The notes under the pieces are model-generated. The model ran no database searches and was not told where the DNA came from. It saw only the letters and a program-made list of their open reading frames with translations. DNA of 64,000 bases from the NCBI GenBank assembly GCA_963844845.1, contig CAWJPW010000011.1, positions 434,001-498,000 of the forward strand. The letters are read 5' to 3'. Of the stretch, positions 7,838-17,392 are shown piece after piece. The DNA comes from CAWJPW01 sp963844845. Its GTDB lineage: Bacteria; Acidobacteriota; Thermoanaerobaculia; Thermoanaerobaculales; Sulfomarinibacteraceae. The position numbers and the translations under genes are program-made. Position 1 is the stretch's first letter. Each line of letters opens with the position of its first letter.

Positions 7838-9313
7838 CTACCGTTCCACTCTGTAGTTCGGCGCTTCCTTGGTGATGACCACGTCGTGGGCGTGCGACTC
7901 ACGCACGCCGGAGGGGGTGACGCGGACGAACTGCGCCTTGTCGTGCAGCTCGGCGATGCTGGCACAGCCGGAAAGGCCCATGCCGGCGCACAGGCCGCCC
8001 ACGAGCTGTACGACCTGGTTGGCCAGGGGACCCTTGTAGGGCACCATCCCCTCGATCCCCTCGGGCACCAGCTTGGTCTCCTCGCCGGTGGTCTCCTGGA
8101 AGTAGCGGTCCGACGAACCGTGCGCCGACTTCATCGCCCCCAGCGAGCCCATCCCGCGGTAGGCCTTGAAGGTGCGGCCCTGGTAGAGGATCTGCTCGCC
8201 CGGCGACTCCTCCACACCTGCGAAGAGGGAGCCGATCATGACCACGTCGGCCCCCGCGGCCAGCGCCTTGGTGATGTCCCCCGAGTAGCGGATGCCGCCG
8301 TCGGCGATGAGCGGCACGCCGAGCTCCCGGGCTACGACGACGCAGTCCTGGACGGCGCTGACCTGCGGCATACCGGCGCCGGTGACCACGCGGGTCGTGC
8401 AGATGGAGCCCGGCCCGATCCCCACCTTCACGCAGTCCGCGCCCAGCGCGACCAGGTCGCGGACCGCCGCTCCGGTGGCGACGTTGCCGATGATGAGGGG
8501 CACGCCGGGGAAGCGCTCGCGGACCTTTTCGGCCGCCCGCATCACACCGCGGGAGTGGGCGTGGGAGCTGTCGAGGCAGAGCACGTCCACCTTGCGATCC
8601 ACCAGCGCCTGGCAGCGTTCGAGGAAGTCGCCGCTGGCGCCGATCGCCGCCGCGGCACGCAGCCGTCCGAGGTCGTCCTTGCAGGCGTTGGGGTACTCCT
8701 GCGCCTTCTTGATGTCCTTGACCGTGATGAGACCCTTGAGGCCACCCTCGGAGTCCACCACCAGGAGCTTCTCGATGCGGTGCTGGTGGAGCAGCTGCTT
8801 GGCCTCGTCCAGGGTGGTGCCCACCGAGGCGGTGACCAGGCTCTCCTTGGTCATGAAGTCCGAGATGGGGCGGTCGAACTCGGTGCAAAAGCGCAGGTCA
8901 CGGTTGGTTAGGATGCCCTTGAGCTGGCCGTGGCGGTCCACCACCGGCAGGCCCGAGATCCGGTAGCGCGCCATCACCTCGAGGGCGTCGCGCACCAGCT
9001 GGTCGGGCTGAATGGTCACCGGATCGACGATCATTCCCGACTCCGAGCGCTTGACCTTGTCCACCTCGTCGGCCTGGCGCTCGATGGTCATGTTCTTGTG
9101 GATAATGCCGATTCCGCCGTGCTGGGCCATGGCGATGGCCATCGGGGCCTCGGTGACCGTGTCCATGGCGGCCGACACGATGGGGAGGTTGAGACCGATC
9201 CCGCCACGGGTGAGCCGGGTGCGCACGTCCACGCTGTTGGGGTGCACCTCGGAGCGCGAGGGCACCAGCAGGACGTCGTCGAAGGTCAAGGCCACCGGGA
9301 TGTCATGTGCCAT
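7838..9313 (-). CDS. guaB: Inosine-5'-monophosphate dehydrogenase
   Basis: 491 residues. It oxidises IMP to XMP with NAD, the committed step to GMP. Seen: TFDDVLLVPS near the N-terminus, two CBS domains at about residues 95-210 (TNRDLRF, ITVKDIKKA), the catalytic cysteine loop GIGPGSICTTR near residue 300, DGGIRYSGDI near residue 335, and GMGSLGAM near residue 385. ATG 9313 is chosen since it gives the standard start; upstream in-frame codons lie inside secA. The gene follows secA by only 5 bases. A guaA partner is not present here. Confidence 0.97.
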   Translation of the reverse strand: MAHDIPVALTFDDVLLVPSRSEVHPNSVDVRTRLTRGGIGLNLPIVSAAMDTVTEAPMAIAMAQHGGIGIIHKNMTIERQADEVDKVKRSESGMIVDPVTIQPDQLVRDALEVMARYRISGLPVVDRHGQLKGILTNRDLRFCTEFDRPISDFMTKESLVTASVGTTLDEAKQLLHQHRIEKLLVVDSEGGLKGLITVKDIKKAQEYPNACKDDLGRLRAAAAIGASGDFLERCQALVDRKVDVLCLDSSHAHSRGVMRAAEKVRERFPGVPLIIGNVATGAAVRDLVALGADCVKVGIGPGSICTTRVVTGAGMPQVSAVQDCVVVARELGVPLIADGGIRYSGDITKALAAGADVVMIGSLFAGVEESPGEQILYQGRTFKAYRGMGSLGAMKSAHGSSDRYFQETTGEETKLVPEGIEGMVPYKGPLANQVVQLVGGLCAGMGLSGCASIAELHDKAQFVRVTPSGVRESHAHDVVITKEAPNYRVER

Positions 9314-9318
9314 GGTGC

Positions 9319-12105
9319 TCAGCTCCGAGCCTTCGTGGCGGCTCCGCAACAGTGCTTGTACTTCTTGCCCGAGCCGCACGGGCAGGGGTCGTTCCGTCCC
9401 ACCTTGGGCTGGGTCCGGCGGACGGTGGTGGGTGCCGCGGGCGCTCCCACCGGGTTGTTGGCCACCCGTTCCTGCTGCTCCCGGGACGCCCCCAGCCCCT
9501 GCGCCTCGGGATGGGACAGGGTAGCAGGTACGCCGCGCCTGCGGAACTGAAGGTCCTGAACCGGCTCGGCGTGGAACAGGAACACGAGGACCTGGTCCTC
9601 GACGCGCTCCCACATCCCCTCGAAGAGGTCATAGGACTCGCGCTTGTACTCGACCAACGGGTCACGTTGTCCGTAGGCGCGGAGGCCGATGCCCTCGCGC
9701 AGGTGGTCGAGGCCCAGGAGGTGGTCCTTCCACTGGCGATCCACGGTCTCGAGCAGGATGAACTTCTCGAGCCGGGCGAACTCGGCATCACCGAACCGTT
9801 CCACCCGGGACTCGTAGTGCTCGCGGGCGGTGGCGGTGAGCCGCTCCTCCAGCTCCACACGGCTGACGATCTCCCAGTCGATGCCAACGCTCGCGGTTGT
9901 GAGCCCGAAGTACTTGCCGTACTCCACGTCGAGACCGGCCACGTTCCAGTCGGCCGGATCGAGGTCCTCGCCGCAGTAGCGTTCCAACAGCATGACGACC
10001 ACGTCCTCGACCACGCGCAGGATGTAGCCGCGTCCCTCGCTCCCGTCGAGGATGGAGCGGCGCAGGCGGTACACCGCCTCGCGCTGCTTGTTCATGACGT
10101 CGTCGTACTCCAACAGGTGCTTTCTGATCTCGAAGTTGCGCGCCTCCACCTGCTTCTGCGCCCTGGCGATGGACTTGGTCACGAGATTGGACTCGATGGG
10201 AACGCCCTCCTCCATGCCGAGACGGTCCATCATCTTGCGCACCCAGTCGGAGGCGAAGATGCGCATGAGGTCGTCCTCGAGGGAGAGATAGAACCGCGAA
10301 ACACCGGGGTCGCCCTGTCGGCCTGAACGGCCGCGCAGCTGGTTGTCGATGCGCCGCGCCTCGTGGCGCTCGGTACCGAGGATGTAGAAGCCGCCGGCCT
10401 CCAGGACTTTCTGCTTCTCCTCCGCGCACGTCTTCGTGTACCGCGCGAGGGCCGCGGTGAAGGCCTCGGGGTCCGTAGACGGACTTGCCTCGGTGTGGGC
10501 GAGGCCCTCGGGGTTGCCGCCGAGGACGATGTCGGTGCCGCGGCCGGCCATATTCGTGGCGATGGTCACCGCCCCCAGCCGCCCGGCCTGGGCCACGATC
10601 TCGGCCTCGCGCTCGTGGTACTTGGCGTTCAGAACCACGTGCTTGATCCGCCTCCGCTGCAGCATCTTGGCCAGGTGCTCGGACTTCTCGATGGAGACGG
10701 TGCCCACTAGGACCGGCTGGCCGCGACGATTGCAGTCGGCGATCTCCTCGATCACGGCGTCGAACTTCTCGCGCTCGGTCTTGTAGACCATGTCCGAGCG
10801 GTCGTCGCGCACCATCGGCCGGTTGGTGGGAATGACCACCACGTCGAGGCCGTAGATCTTGGCGAACTCCTCCGACTCGGTCTCCGCCGTACCGGTCATG
10901 CCGGCGAGCTTCTCGTACATCCGGAAGTAGTTCTGCAGGGTGATGGTGGCCAGCGTCTGGTTCTCCGACTGGATCTTGACGTGCTCCTTGGCCTCCACCG
11001 CCTGGTGCAGGCCATCGGACCAACGCCGGCCGGGCATGAGGCGGCCGGTGAACTCGTCGACGATGATCACCTCGCCGTCCTTGAGGATGTACTCCTTGTC
11101 GCGGCGGAAGAGGGCGTGCGCTCGCAGTGCCTGGTTACACGCGTGCAAGGTGTCGATGTTGGTCGGGTCGTAGAGGTTCTCCGTCCCCAGCAGCTTCTCC
11201 GCCCGCGCCACGCCCTGCTCGGTGAGCACCGCGGTCTGCGCCTTCTCGTCGACCAGGAAATCGCCGGTCACGGTCTTGTTGCCGTGCTTGTCCTCGATCT
11301 CCTCGCCGCGCTGCAGCTTGGGGATGATCGCGTCGACCCGGTAGTAGAGATCCACCGACATCTCCGAGGGTCCGGAGATGATGAGCGGCGTCCGCGCCTC
11401 ATCCACCAGGATCGAGTCCACCTCGTCGACGATGGCGTAGACGTGGTCCCGCTGGACCATGCGCTCGATCTCGAACTTCATGTTGTCGCGCAGGTAGTCG
11501 AACCCGAACTCGTTGTTGGTTCCGTAGGTGATATCGGCGCCGTAGGCCTCGACTCGCTCGGCGTCGGTCATCTGGTTTTGGATGCAGCCGATGGTGAAGC
11601 CGAGGAAGCCGTACACCTGCCCCATCCAGTCGGCGTCGCGGCGGGCAAGGTAGTCGTTCACGGTCACCACGTGCACGCCTCGTCCGGTGAGAGCGTTGAG
11701 CACCACCGGCAGGGTCGCCACCAGAGTCTTGCCCTCGCCCGTCTTCATCTCGGCGATCTTGCCCTCGTGCAGGATGATGCCGCCGATGAGCTGGACGTCG
11801 AAGTGGCGCATGTGGAGGCTGCGCCACGCCGCCTCGCGCACGATGGCGAAGACCTCCACGAGCTCGGCATCCAGCACCTCGGTGACGTAGCGGCGCCGCG
11901 CCACCGGCTCATCCGGAAGCTCGGCCGTGGCGCCCCGCACCCGCTCCCGGATGGTGCCGAAGCGCGCCTTGAGCTCGTCGTCCCCGAGCTGCTCGAACTC
12001 CGGGGCCAGGGCGTTGATGGCGGCGATGCGCGAGCGCATCTTCTTGATGTCGCGCTCGTGCTTGGTGCCGAAGACGGTGTCAATGGCCTTCTCGACAATG
12101 TTCAT
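9319..12105 (-). CDS. secA: Preprotein translocase ATPase SecA
   Basis: 928 residues, full length. SecA drives proteins through SecYEG. Seen: Walker A as KTGEGKTLVA near residue 105, DEVDSILVDEARTPLIISG near residue 210, the preprotein-crosslinking region, DEFTGRLMPGRRWSDGLHQA near residue 345, GTDIVLGG near residue 495, and RGRSGRQGDPG near residue 560. The C-terminus has the zinc-binding SEC-C motif CPCGSGKKYKHCC, used for SecB and phospholipid binding. It lies between the M23 peptidase gene and guaB on the minus strand and probably shares a transcript with guaB. Confidence 0.98.
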   Translation of the reverse strand: MNIVEKAIDTVFGTKHERDIKKMRSRIAAINALAPEFEQLGDDELKARFGTIRERVRGATAELPDEPVARRRYVTEVLDAELVEVFAIVREAAWRSLHMRHFDVQLIGGIILHEGKIAEMKTGEGKTLVATLPVVLNALTGRGVHVVTVNDYLARRDADWMGQVYGFLGFTIGCIQNQMTDAERVEAYGADITYGTNNEFGFDYLRDNMKFEIERMVQRDHVYAIVDEVDSILVDEARTPLIISGPSEMSVDLYYRVDAIIPKLQRGEEIEDKHGNKTVTGDFLVDEKAQTAVLTEQGVARAEKLLGTENLYDPTNIDTLHACNQALRAHALFRRDKEYILKDGEVIIVDEFTGRLMPGRRWSDGLHQAVEAKEHVKIQSENQTLATITLQNYFRMYEKLAGMTGTAETESEEFAKIYGLDVVVIPTNRPMVRDDRSDMVYKTEREKFDAVIEEIADCNRRGQPVLVGTVSIEKSEHLAKMLQRRRIKHVVLNAKYHEREAEIVAQAGRLGAVTIATNMAGRGTDIVLGGNPEGLAHTEASPSTDPEAFTAALARYTKTCAEEKQKVLEAGGFYILGTERHEARRIDNQLRGRSGRQGDPGVSRFYLSLEDDLMRIFASDWVRKMMDRLGMEEGVPIESNLVTKSIARAQKQVEARNFEIRKHLLEYDDVMNKQREAVYRLRRSILDGSEGRGYILRVVEDVVVMLLERYCGEDLDPADWNVAGLDVEYGKYFGLTTASVGIDWEIVSRVELEERLTATAREHYESRVERFGDAEFARLEKFILLETVDRQWKDHLLGLDHLREGIGLRAYGQRDPLVEYKRESYDLFEGMWERVEDQVLVFLFHAEPVQDLQFRRRGVPATLSHPEAQGLGASREQQERVANNPVGAPAAPTTVRRTQPKVGRNDPCPCGSGKKYKHCCGAATKARS

Positions 12106-12172
12106 AGACGTACCTCTGTTGGGCGGGAGCGGCGCGGCCGGCGGGACGTGCGGGCGGCGAAGGGCGGAGGAC

Positions 12173-13063
12173 TCAGAAGGCGTTCAGGATGTAGTAGAGC
12201 GGGTTGACGGACCTGCCGTCCTCGTGCACCTCGTAGTGCAGATGCGGCCCGGTTGAGCGTCCGGTGCTGCCCAGCAAGCCGATGGTGTCGCCTCGCCGCA
12301 CCTCGTCGCCAGGCTTCACCGACACCTTGCTCAGATGGCCGAAAACCGTTGTGTACCCGAAGCCGTGCGCGAGCCGCACCATCTTGCCGAAGCCACCGTC
12401 GTACCCCGAGAACACAACCACGCCGTCGGCGGGCGCCTCCACCGGGGTGCCGGTCCGTGCCGCAATGTCCAGGCCCCTGTGGTTGGCCCAACGGCCGGTG
12501 AAGGGATCGCGCCGCTTGCCGAAGCCGTCGGTGATCACACCCATCACTGGCGCGATGGTCGGCATCGCCGCCAGCTCCTGCGAGGTGCTGGTCATGTGCT
12601 CTTCCACGAGGTCGAGCTTGTGCGCGATCCATTCTCCCTGTGACCTCAACTGCTCCGGCGTTTCGGGTAGACGATCGTACGGGCCGCCGCTGCCCGCCCG
12701 CTCAGACCTGCCGTCCGCCTCGGGGAACACCGTCGGCTCGTTCTCCAATCCTGCCGCCAGCGCCAGCCGGGCCGTACGCTCCTCAAACTCGTCGAGGCGC
12801 GCCTGGACCTCGGCAACGGTACCTTCGAGCTGGCGGTTGACCTCTTGCAGCTGGCGGTTCTCGTCGTTCAGGCGCTTGAGCTCGGCGCGGCGGTGAACCG
12901 CCCCGCCGGTGTAGACGATCGCCACCACGGAGAGGACCAGGGCCGCCAACAGACAGGAGGTCGCGATGACCAACGCCCTGGTGGAGAACGTGAACTTGAA
13001 GAAGCGGGCCTTGCTGTGGGGAACGACAATGACGGTATTGACACGTCTCGGCATTTTCCCCAC
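12173..13063 (-). CDS. Membrane-anchored M23 (LytM-type) peptidase
   Basis: 296 residues. Layout: short cytoplasmic N-terminus, one transmembrane helix at about 30-52 (ALVIATSCLLAALVLSVVAIVY), a coiled coil at about 60-105, a linker, and a C-terminal M23 domain with the zinc ligands HRGLD near residue 192 and HLHYEV near residue 270. Such proteins cut peptidoglycan cross-bridges in the periplasm or activate amidases. GTG 13063 has a GGAGG sequence 4-5 bases upstream; ATG 13054 is the alternative. Both metal-binding motifs are intact, so an active enzyme is more likely than an EnvC-type degenerate activator. It precedes secA by 67 bases. Confidence 0.9.
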   Translation of the reverse strand: MGKMPRRVNTVIVVPHSKARFFKFTFSTRALVIATSCLLAALVLSVVAIVYTGGAVHRRAELKRLNDENRQLQEVNRQLEGTVAEVQARLDEFEERTARLALAAGLENEPTVFPEADGRSERAGSGGPYDRLPETPEQLRSQGEWIAHKLDLVEEHMTSTSQELAAMPTIAPVMGVITDGFGKRRDPFTGRWANHRGLDIAARTGTPVEAPADGVVVFSGYDGGFGKMVRLAHGFGYTTVFGHLSKVSVKPGDEVRRGDTIGLLGSTGRSTGPHLHYEVHEDGRSVNPLYYILNAF

Positions 13064-13302
13064 GACTCCTCCTCGACGAGATGAAACTCGAAACGCCCCA
13101 ACCAGAGCTACGCGATTTTGCCATCGTGAGCAGGCGGTGTCAAACGGCCATTCGAATCACCCCCGACGAGGTGATGTCGGTCACCTTCGCGAGATTGACC
13201 AGAAACGCATCTCCTCTCGGATGCCGCAGGTTGACACCGGGGACCCGAACCGGGAGAATGCCCCTGGTCCCAGCGACCACATCATGAAGGAGGAGGAGCA
13301 CG

Positions 13303-13533
13303 ATGAGAACTCGTAATCTGACTGTCATTGCTCTCGTGGCCCTGCTGGCCCTCGGCCTGAGCCTGACGATGGCCTGCAAGGCACAGCAGCCCGCCCAAGA
13401 GCAGCCTGCCGTCGAGCAGCCCGCCGCCGAGGCCACCCCGGCCGACGAGGGCATGCAGGAGGCCCCTGAGGCCGGTGCCGAGGAGACTCCCGCGGCTGGC
13501 GCCGAGGAGACTCCCGCCGCGGCCAACCAGTAG
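13303..13533 (+). CDS. Small exported, repeat-rich acidic protein, possible lipoprotein
   Basis: 76 residues that I cannot assign to a family. A signal sequence (residues 1-24, LTVIALVALLALGLSLTMAC) ends at Cys25; the residues before it (LTMA) are only a loose lipobox. The rest is almost all Ala, Glu, Pro, Gln and Thr, with two copies of GAEETPAA and the repeats EQPA(A/V), so it should be disordered and acidic outside the inner membrane. The ribosome site is unusually strong (AAGGAGGAGGAG, 5 bases before ATG), which supports high expression. A perfect 15-bp terminator follows 19 bases after the stop. It is divergent from the M23 peptidase gene. Confidence 0.8.
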   Translation: MRTRNLTVIALVALLALGLSLTMACKAQQPAQEQPAVEQPAAEATPADEGMQEAPEAGAEETPAAGAEETPAAANQ

Positions 13534-13551
13534 GCTGACACGAACCGTTTG

Positions 13552-13584
13552 CGATGACGCCCCGGGACGCCCGGGGCGTCATCG
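13552..13584. terminator. Bidirectional terminator
   Basis: CGATGACGCCCCGGG and CCCGGGGCGTCATCG form a perfect 15-bp stem around a 3-base loop. It lies between the convergent small acidic protein gene and the LonB-like gene, with only a weak T-rich tail (TCTCTGTGT) on the plus side. Confidence 0.85.
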
Positions 13585-13595
13585 TCTCTGTGTCG

Positions 13596-16004
13596 TCAGA
13601 CGCCCGACGGATCCTCGGCCACGATCTCGAGCGCCCCTCGCGCCTGGCGTTGCAGCCGGTTTAGCTCCTCGAGCCTGTGGTGACAGCGATCGTACACGGA
13701 GCCCGGCGTCCAGCTTCCGTCGTCACTGCGCTCACCAGCCGGAATGCCGGCGAGCAGCTCGATACCGTCTTCCACGGTGTCCACCGCCCAGACGTGGAAG
13801 CTCCCCGCCGCCACCGCCTCCGTCACCTCCGCAGCGAGCTGGAGGTCGGCGACGTTGGCGGTGGGCACCATCACCCCCTGCGCACCGTCGAGACCGAGTT
13901 CCTGGCACACCCGAAAGAACCCCTCCACCTTCTCGTTGACGCCGCCAATGGGCTGGATGTTCCCGTATTGGTCGACGGAACCGGTGACGGCGACGCCCTG
14001 AAGCAGGGGCAGCTCGGCCAGCGCCGAAAGGATGGCGTACACCTCGGTGGACGACGCCGAGTCGCCGTCGATGCCACCGTAGGACTGTTCGAAGGTGATG
14101 GAGCAGGTCATCGCTAGGGGCGTCCGGTCGAAGGTGCCCCTCAGGAACCCGGTGAGGATGCTCACGCCCTTGTCGTGGGTAGGCCCGGAGAGGCCGGAGC
14201 GTCGCTCGACGTCGACCACCCCGGCACGGCCCACCCCGACGCGGGCGGTGATGCGGCTGGGCTTGCCGAATCTGGTATGACCGAGATCGTAGACCGCGAG
14301 ACCGTTCACCTGCCCCACCGCCGTGCCCGAGATGGCAATGCGGACGACCCCATCGGTGATGAGCTGGTGGGTGCGATCCTCCCACAGGCCGTGCCGCCGG
14401 CGGTGGGCGGCCACCGCCGCCGCGACGTACTCGCGCCCGACGATGGCGCTGCCGTCCGACTCGGTCCAGTGCGAGGCCTCGCGGAGCACGTCTGCGAGGT
14501 CGGAAAAGCGGCTCGAGAAGCGCCGCCGCGAGCGTCCCTGGCGGACCGCAACCTCGAGCATCGCCGCCATGCCGCTTCTCGCCAGCGGTATCAGGCGCTC
14601 CTCGAGCCCAACCTTGCGAAGCACCGACAGCACCTCGCGGGCATTCTCCACCGAGCGCTCGAGGACGGTGTCGAAGTCGGCCAGGACCTTGAAGACCTTG
14701 GAGAAGTCGACATCCCACCGAAACAGCAGGTCATAGGTCGTTCGGTCGCCGATGACGACGACTTTGACGTCCAGTGGCACGGGCGCGGGTTTGAGGGCCG
14801 AGGTGCCCAGCATCACGTTTTCGGGTGCCTGGATCCGGGCACGCCGGTACTTGAGCGCTCGCTTCAGGGCCGGCCACACGCGCTCGTCGCGCAGCATGTC
14901 GTCGGCCGCGAGCACCAGGAAGCCGCCGTTGGCGCGCAGCAGCGAACCGGCCTGGACCCGGGTGAAGTCGGTGGCAGGCTCGCCGGTCTCGCGCAGAAAC
15001 CGCTCGATGGTGCCGAAGAGGTTCGAGTAGGTGGGCTCGGTCTCCAGCACCACCGGCCGGCCGCGGGCACCGGAGTTGTCCACCGCTACGTTCACACGCC
15101 AGCGAAGGAAGCGGTCCCCGGCTCCCTCGTCGCTGACGGCGAAGAGCTCGAGGTGCTCCTCGAGATCCTGCCGCACCTGCTCGAGCCAACCGTCGACCCT
15201 GGCATCTGCCACCTCGGCCCTGAGGTGTTCCACCGCCAGGTCGAGCATGGGTGCCACCGCCTCGCGCCGCACTTCCTCGACCCGCGTCTTCATCCGGCGC
15301 CTGAGCTTCGTGACGTTGCGGAAGACATCCTGGAGGCGGCCGACGAGCTCATCGTGGCGCTCGTGCAGCTCGGCGACGCGCGCCGCGTCGAGGGTGCCAC
15401 CGTCCTCCACCGAGCGAAGCTCGTCGAGCGCCACCGGCTTGCCGTCCACGAGCGGCAGGACCTCGGGCCGCACGAAGCCTTCCGCTTCCACCTGGACCAA
15501 GGCGAAGCCGGCGTCCTTGACCTGCCCCTCCAGCTCCTCCACGGCGGTGCGCTCGGCGCTCTGCAGCTCGCCCAGGGCGGCGTCCACCCGGTGCCGGAAC
15601 TCCTCGCCGGTGAAGAGCCCCTCGAGGCCCTCCGCCAGGTTCTCGACCAGCTGCTCCATGCCCGTCTCCAGGCGGCGGCCCCCACCGGCACAAAGCTGCA
15701 GTGCCCGGGGCTCATCCGGTTGCCGGAAGTTCTGCACGAAGCACACGTCGTCGGGCGCGGCGTCACCGTCGGCGAGGCGATCCAGGAAGGTCTTGATGGT
15801 GGTGAGACGACCGGTACCCGACAGCCCGGTCACGAAGATGTTGTAGCCGACGCCCCGCATGGTCAGGCCGAAGGCGATGGCCTCCACCGCCCGCTCCTGC
15901 CCGACGATGGAGTTCGCGGGCTCGAGCTCCTCCGAGCTCGCCCACGGCACCCACTCGTCGGGGCAACACCAGCGCAGCTCGGCGCTCGTCAGCTCGCGCC
16001 GCAT
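13596..16004 (-). CDS. LonB-like ATP-dependent protease (S16)
   Basis: 802 residues of the Lon-related family COG1067 rather than LonA: no N-terminal Lon substrate domain, an AAA-type module with a modified P-loop GLSGTGRLTT near residue 60, a long coiled-coil insertion at about 130-230, and a C-terminal S16 protease domain. The catalytic serine is in GDSASSTEVYA near residue 655, and the lysine in GGVNEKVEGFF near residue 695. Such enzymes degrade or remodel proteins in the cytoplasm or at the membrane; no membrane helix is visible. ATG 16004 is preceded by GGAAGGAGG. It is last in the pgsA-MMPL-trkH-lon group, 41 bases after trkH. Confidence 0.92.
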   Translation of the reverse strand: MRRELTSAELRWCCPDEWVPWASSEELEPANSIVGQERAVEAIAFGLTMRGVGYNIFVTGLSGTGRLTTIKTFLDRLADGDAAPDDVCFVQNFRQPDEPRALQLCAGGGRRLETGMEQLVENLAEGLEGLFTGEEFRHRVDAALGELQSAERTAVEELEGQVKDAGFALVQVEAEGFVRPEVLPLVDGKPVALDELRSVEDGGTLDAARVAELHERHDELVGRLQDVFRNVTKLRRRMKTRVEEVRREAVAPMLDLAVEHLRAEVADARVDGWLEQVRQDLEEHLELFAVSDEGAGDRFLRWRVNVAVDNSGARGRPVVLETEPTYSNLFGTIERFLRETGEPATDFTRVQAGSLLRANGGFLVLAADDMLRDERVWPALKRALKYRRARIQAPENVMLGTSALKPAPVPLDVKVVVIGDRTTYDLLFRWDVDFSKVFKVLADFDTVLERSVENAREVLSVLRKVGLEERLIPLARSGMAAMLEVAVRQGRSRRRFSSRFSDLADVLREASHWTESDGSAIVGREYVAAAVAAHRRRHGLWEDRTHQLITDGVVRIAISGTAVGQVNGLAVYDLGHTRFGKPSRITARVGVGRAGVVDVERRSGLSGPTHDKGVSILTGFLRGTFDRTPLAMTCSITFEQSYGGIDGDSASSTEVYAILSALAELPLLQGVAVTGSVDQYGNIQPIGGVNEKVEGFFRVCQELGLDGAQGVMVPTANVADLQLAAEVTEAVAAGSFHVWAVDTVEDGIELLAGIPAGERSDDGSWTPGSVYDRCHHRLEELNRLQRQARGALEIVAEDPSGV

Positions 16005-16045
16005 GGGCCCTCCTTCCCGGCGGCTGCGCCCCCTCGCTCCACCAG

Positions 16046-17392
16046 CTACCCGATCATGACCGACTCCTCGGGAAACTGCCAGTCGTCGCTTGCGCGAGAC
16101 TCGACCAGGGCGAGACCAAAGGTCAAGGGTCCCACACGGCCGAGAAACATGAGGAGGACCAGGAGCAGCCGGCTGGGCTCCGCGAGGTTGGCGGTGATTC
16201 CGGTGGACAGCCCCACGGTACCGAAGGCGGAGACGGTCTCGAAGAGCACCTTGAGGAAGTCGCCAGCGTGAGCCACCGGCGTGGCCAGGAGGCGCTCCAC
16301 GTGAAGGATGAGCAACGTCACCCCGAGGGTGAGGACCGTGCCGGCCAGGAACAAAGTGGCAGCCGAAGCCACCGCGTCGTTGGAGATGGTCCGGTTCCAT
16401 GCGGTCACGCGGCTGCGACGGCGCCCGCGCGATACGACGGCCGCGACCAGTACGCCCAGGCTGGTGGTCTTCACACCGCCCGCAGTGGATCCTGGGGAAG
16501 CGCCGATGAACATGAGCATGATGGTGAAGAGCAGGCCGGCCGAGCTGAACGAGGCATAGTCCAGGGTATTGAAGCCGGCGGTCCGGGGTGTCACCGACTG
16601 GAAGAAGACCGCCAGCGCCCTCTCCCCGGGGCGGAGCCCGGCAAGGCTGGCGCTCCACTCGAAGCCGGCGATTCCGATGCACCCCACGACCAGGAGGGCC
16701 GCGGTGGTAGCCAGCACCATCTTGGTGTGCAGCGTCAAGGATCGCCGCCGGTGTGAGCGAAAGCGATCGATGAGATCCGCCAGCGGTAGAAAACCAAGGC
16801 CCCCGATCACGATGAGCAGGGCCACCGTGCCCACCACCAGCAGCGAGCCGCGCCAGTGCATGAGGGAGCCGGAATCCAGCCCGAAACCAGCGTTGCAGAA
16901 CGCCGACACCGCGTGGTACACGCCCCACCACACGGCCCTGCGCAGCCCCATTTCAGGAAGCCAGGCCACGGTGAGGGCGGCAGCTCCAGCCGCCTCGAGC
17001 ACGAAGGTCACGGCCGCAGTCGCCCGCAGCAGCGGCCAGAAGTCCTCCCAGGGCCCCTCGGCAAGGGTGCTCTCGATCAGGGTGCGGCCGAAGATCGAGA
17101 GCCGCCCTCCGGCCAGCACCAGGAGGAAGAGGCCGAAGGTGAGAATGCCGAGACCACCCATCTGGAAGAGCACGAGCGTCACAACCTGTCCGAACGTGGT
17201 GAAGTCGCTGGGCGGTCGCACCACGAGACCGGTGACGCAGATCGCCGAGGTGGAGCGGAACAACGCCTCGTGCCAGGCAAGCTCATGGCCCGGCTGGGTC
17301 ACCCCGGGCAGCTGCAGGGCGAAGGTGCCAAGGACGATGACGCCGGCGAACGAGATCACCAGGGCCCGCGGTGGTGTCAGCCAGCGCTTCAC
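16046..17392 (-). CDS. TrkH/KtrB-family potassium transporter membrane subunit
   Basis: 448 residues with four membrane-pore-membrane repeats. The four selectivity-filter loops are visible: SAICVTGLV near residue 50, SAFCNAGF near 165, TPRTAGFN near 275, and SAFGTVGLS near 390, each with the conserved glycine. The protein moves K+ (with Na+ or H+) inward, normally gated by a cytoplasmic TrkA/KtrA ring; no such gene lies in the window. The GTG start at 17392 overlaps the stop of the MMPL gene (GTGA), implying coupled translation. The first 30 residues are shorter than in TrkH of E. coli and nearer to KtrB. Confidence 0.92.
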   Translation of the reverse strand: MKRWLTPPRALVISFAGVIVLGTFALQLPGVTQPGHELAWHEALFRSTSAICVTGLVVRPPSDFTTFGQVVTLVLFQMGGLGILTFGLFLLVLAGGRLSIFGRTLIESTLAEGPWEDFWPLLRATAAVTFVLEAAGAAALTVAWLPEMGLRRAVWWGVYHAVSAFCNAGFGLDSGSLMHWRGSLLVVGTVALLIVIGGLGFLPLADLIDRFRSHRRRSLTLHTKMVLATTAALLVVGCIGIAGFEWSASLAGLRPGERALAVFFQSVTPRTAGFNTLDYASFSSAGLLFTIMLMFIGASPGSTAGGVKTTSLGVLVAAVVSRGRRRSRVTAWNRTISNDAVASAATLFLAGTVLTLGVTLLILHVERLLATPVAHAGDFLKVLFETVSAFGTVGLSTGITANLAEPSRLLLVLLMFLGRVGPLTFGLALVESRASDDWQFPEESVMIG

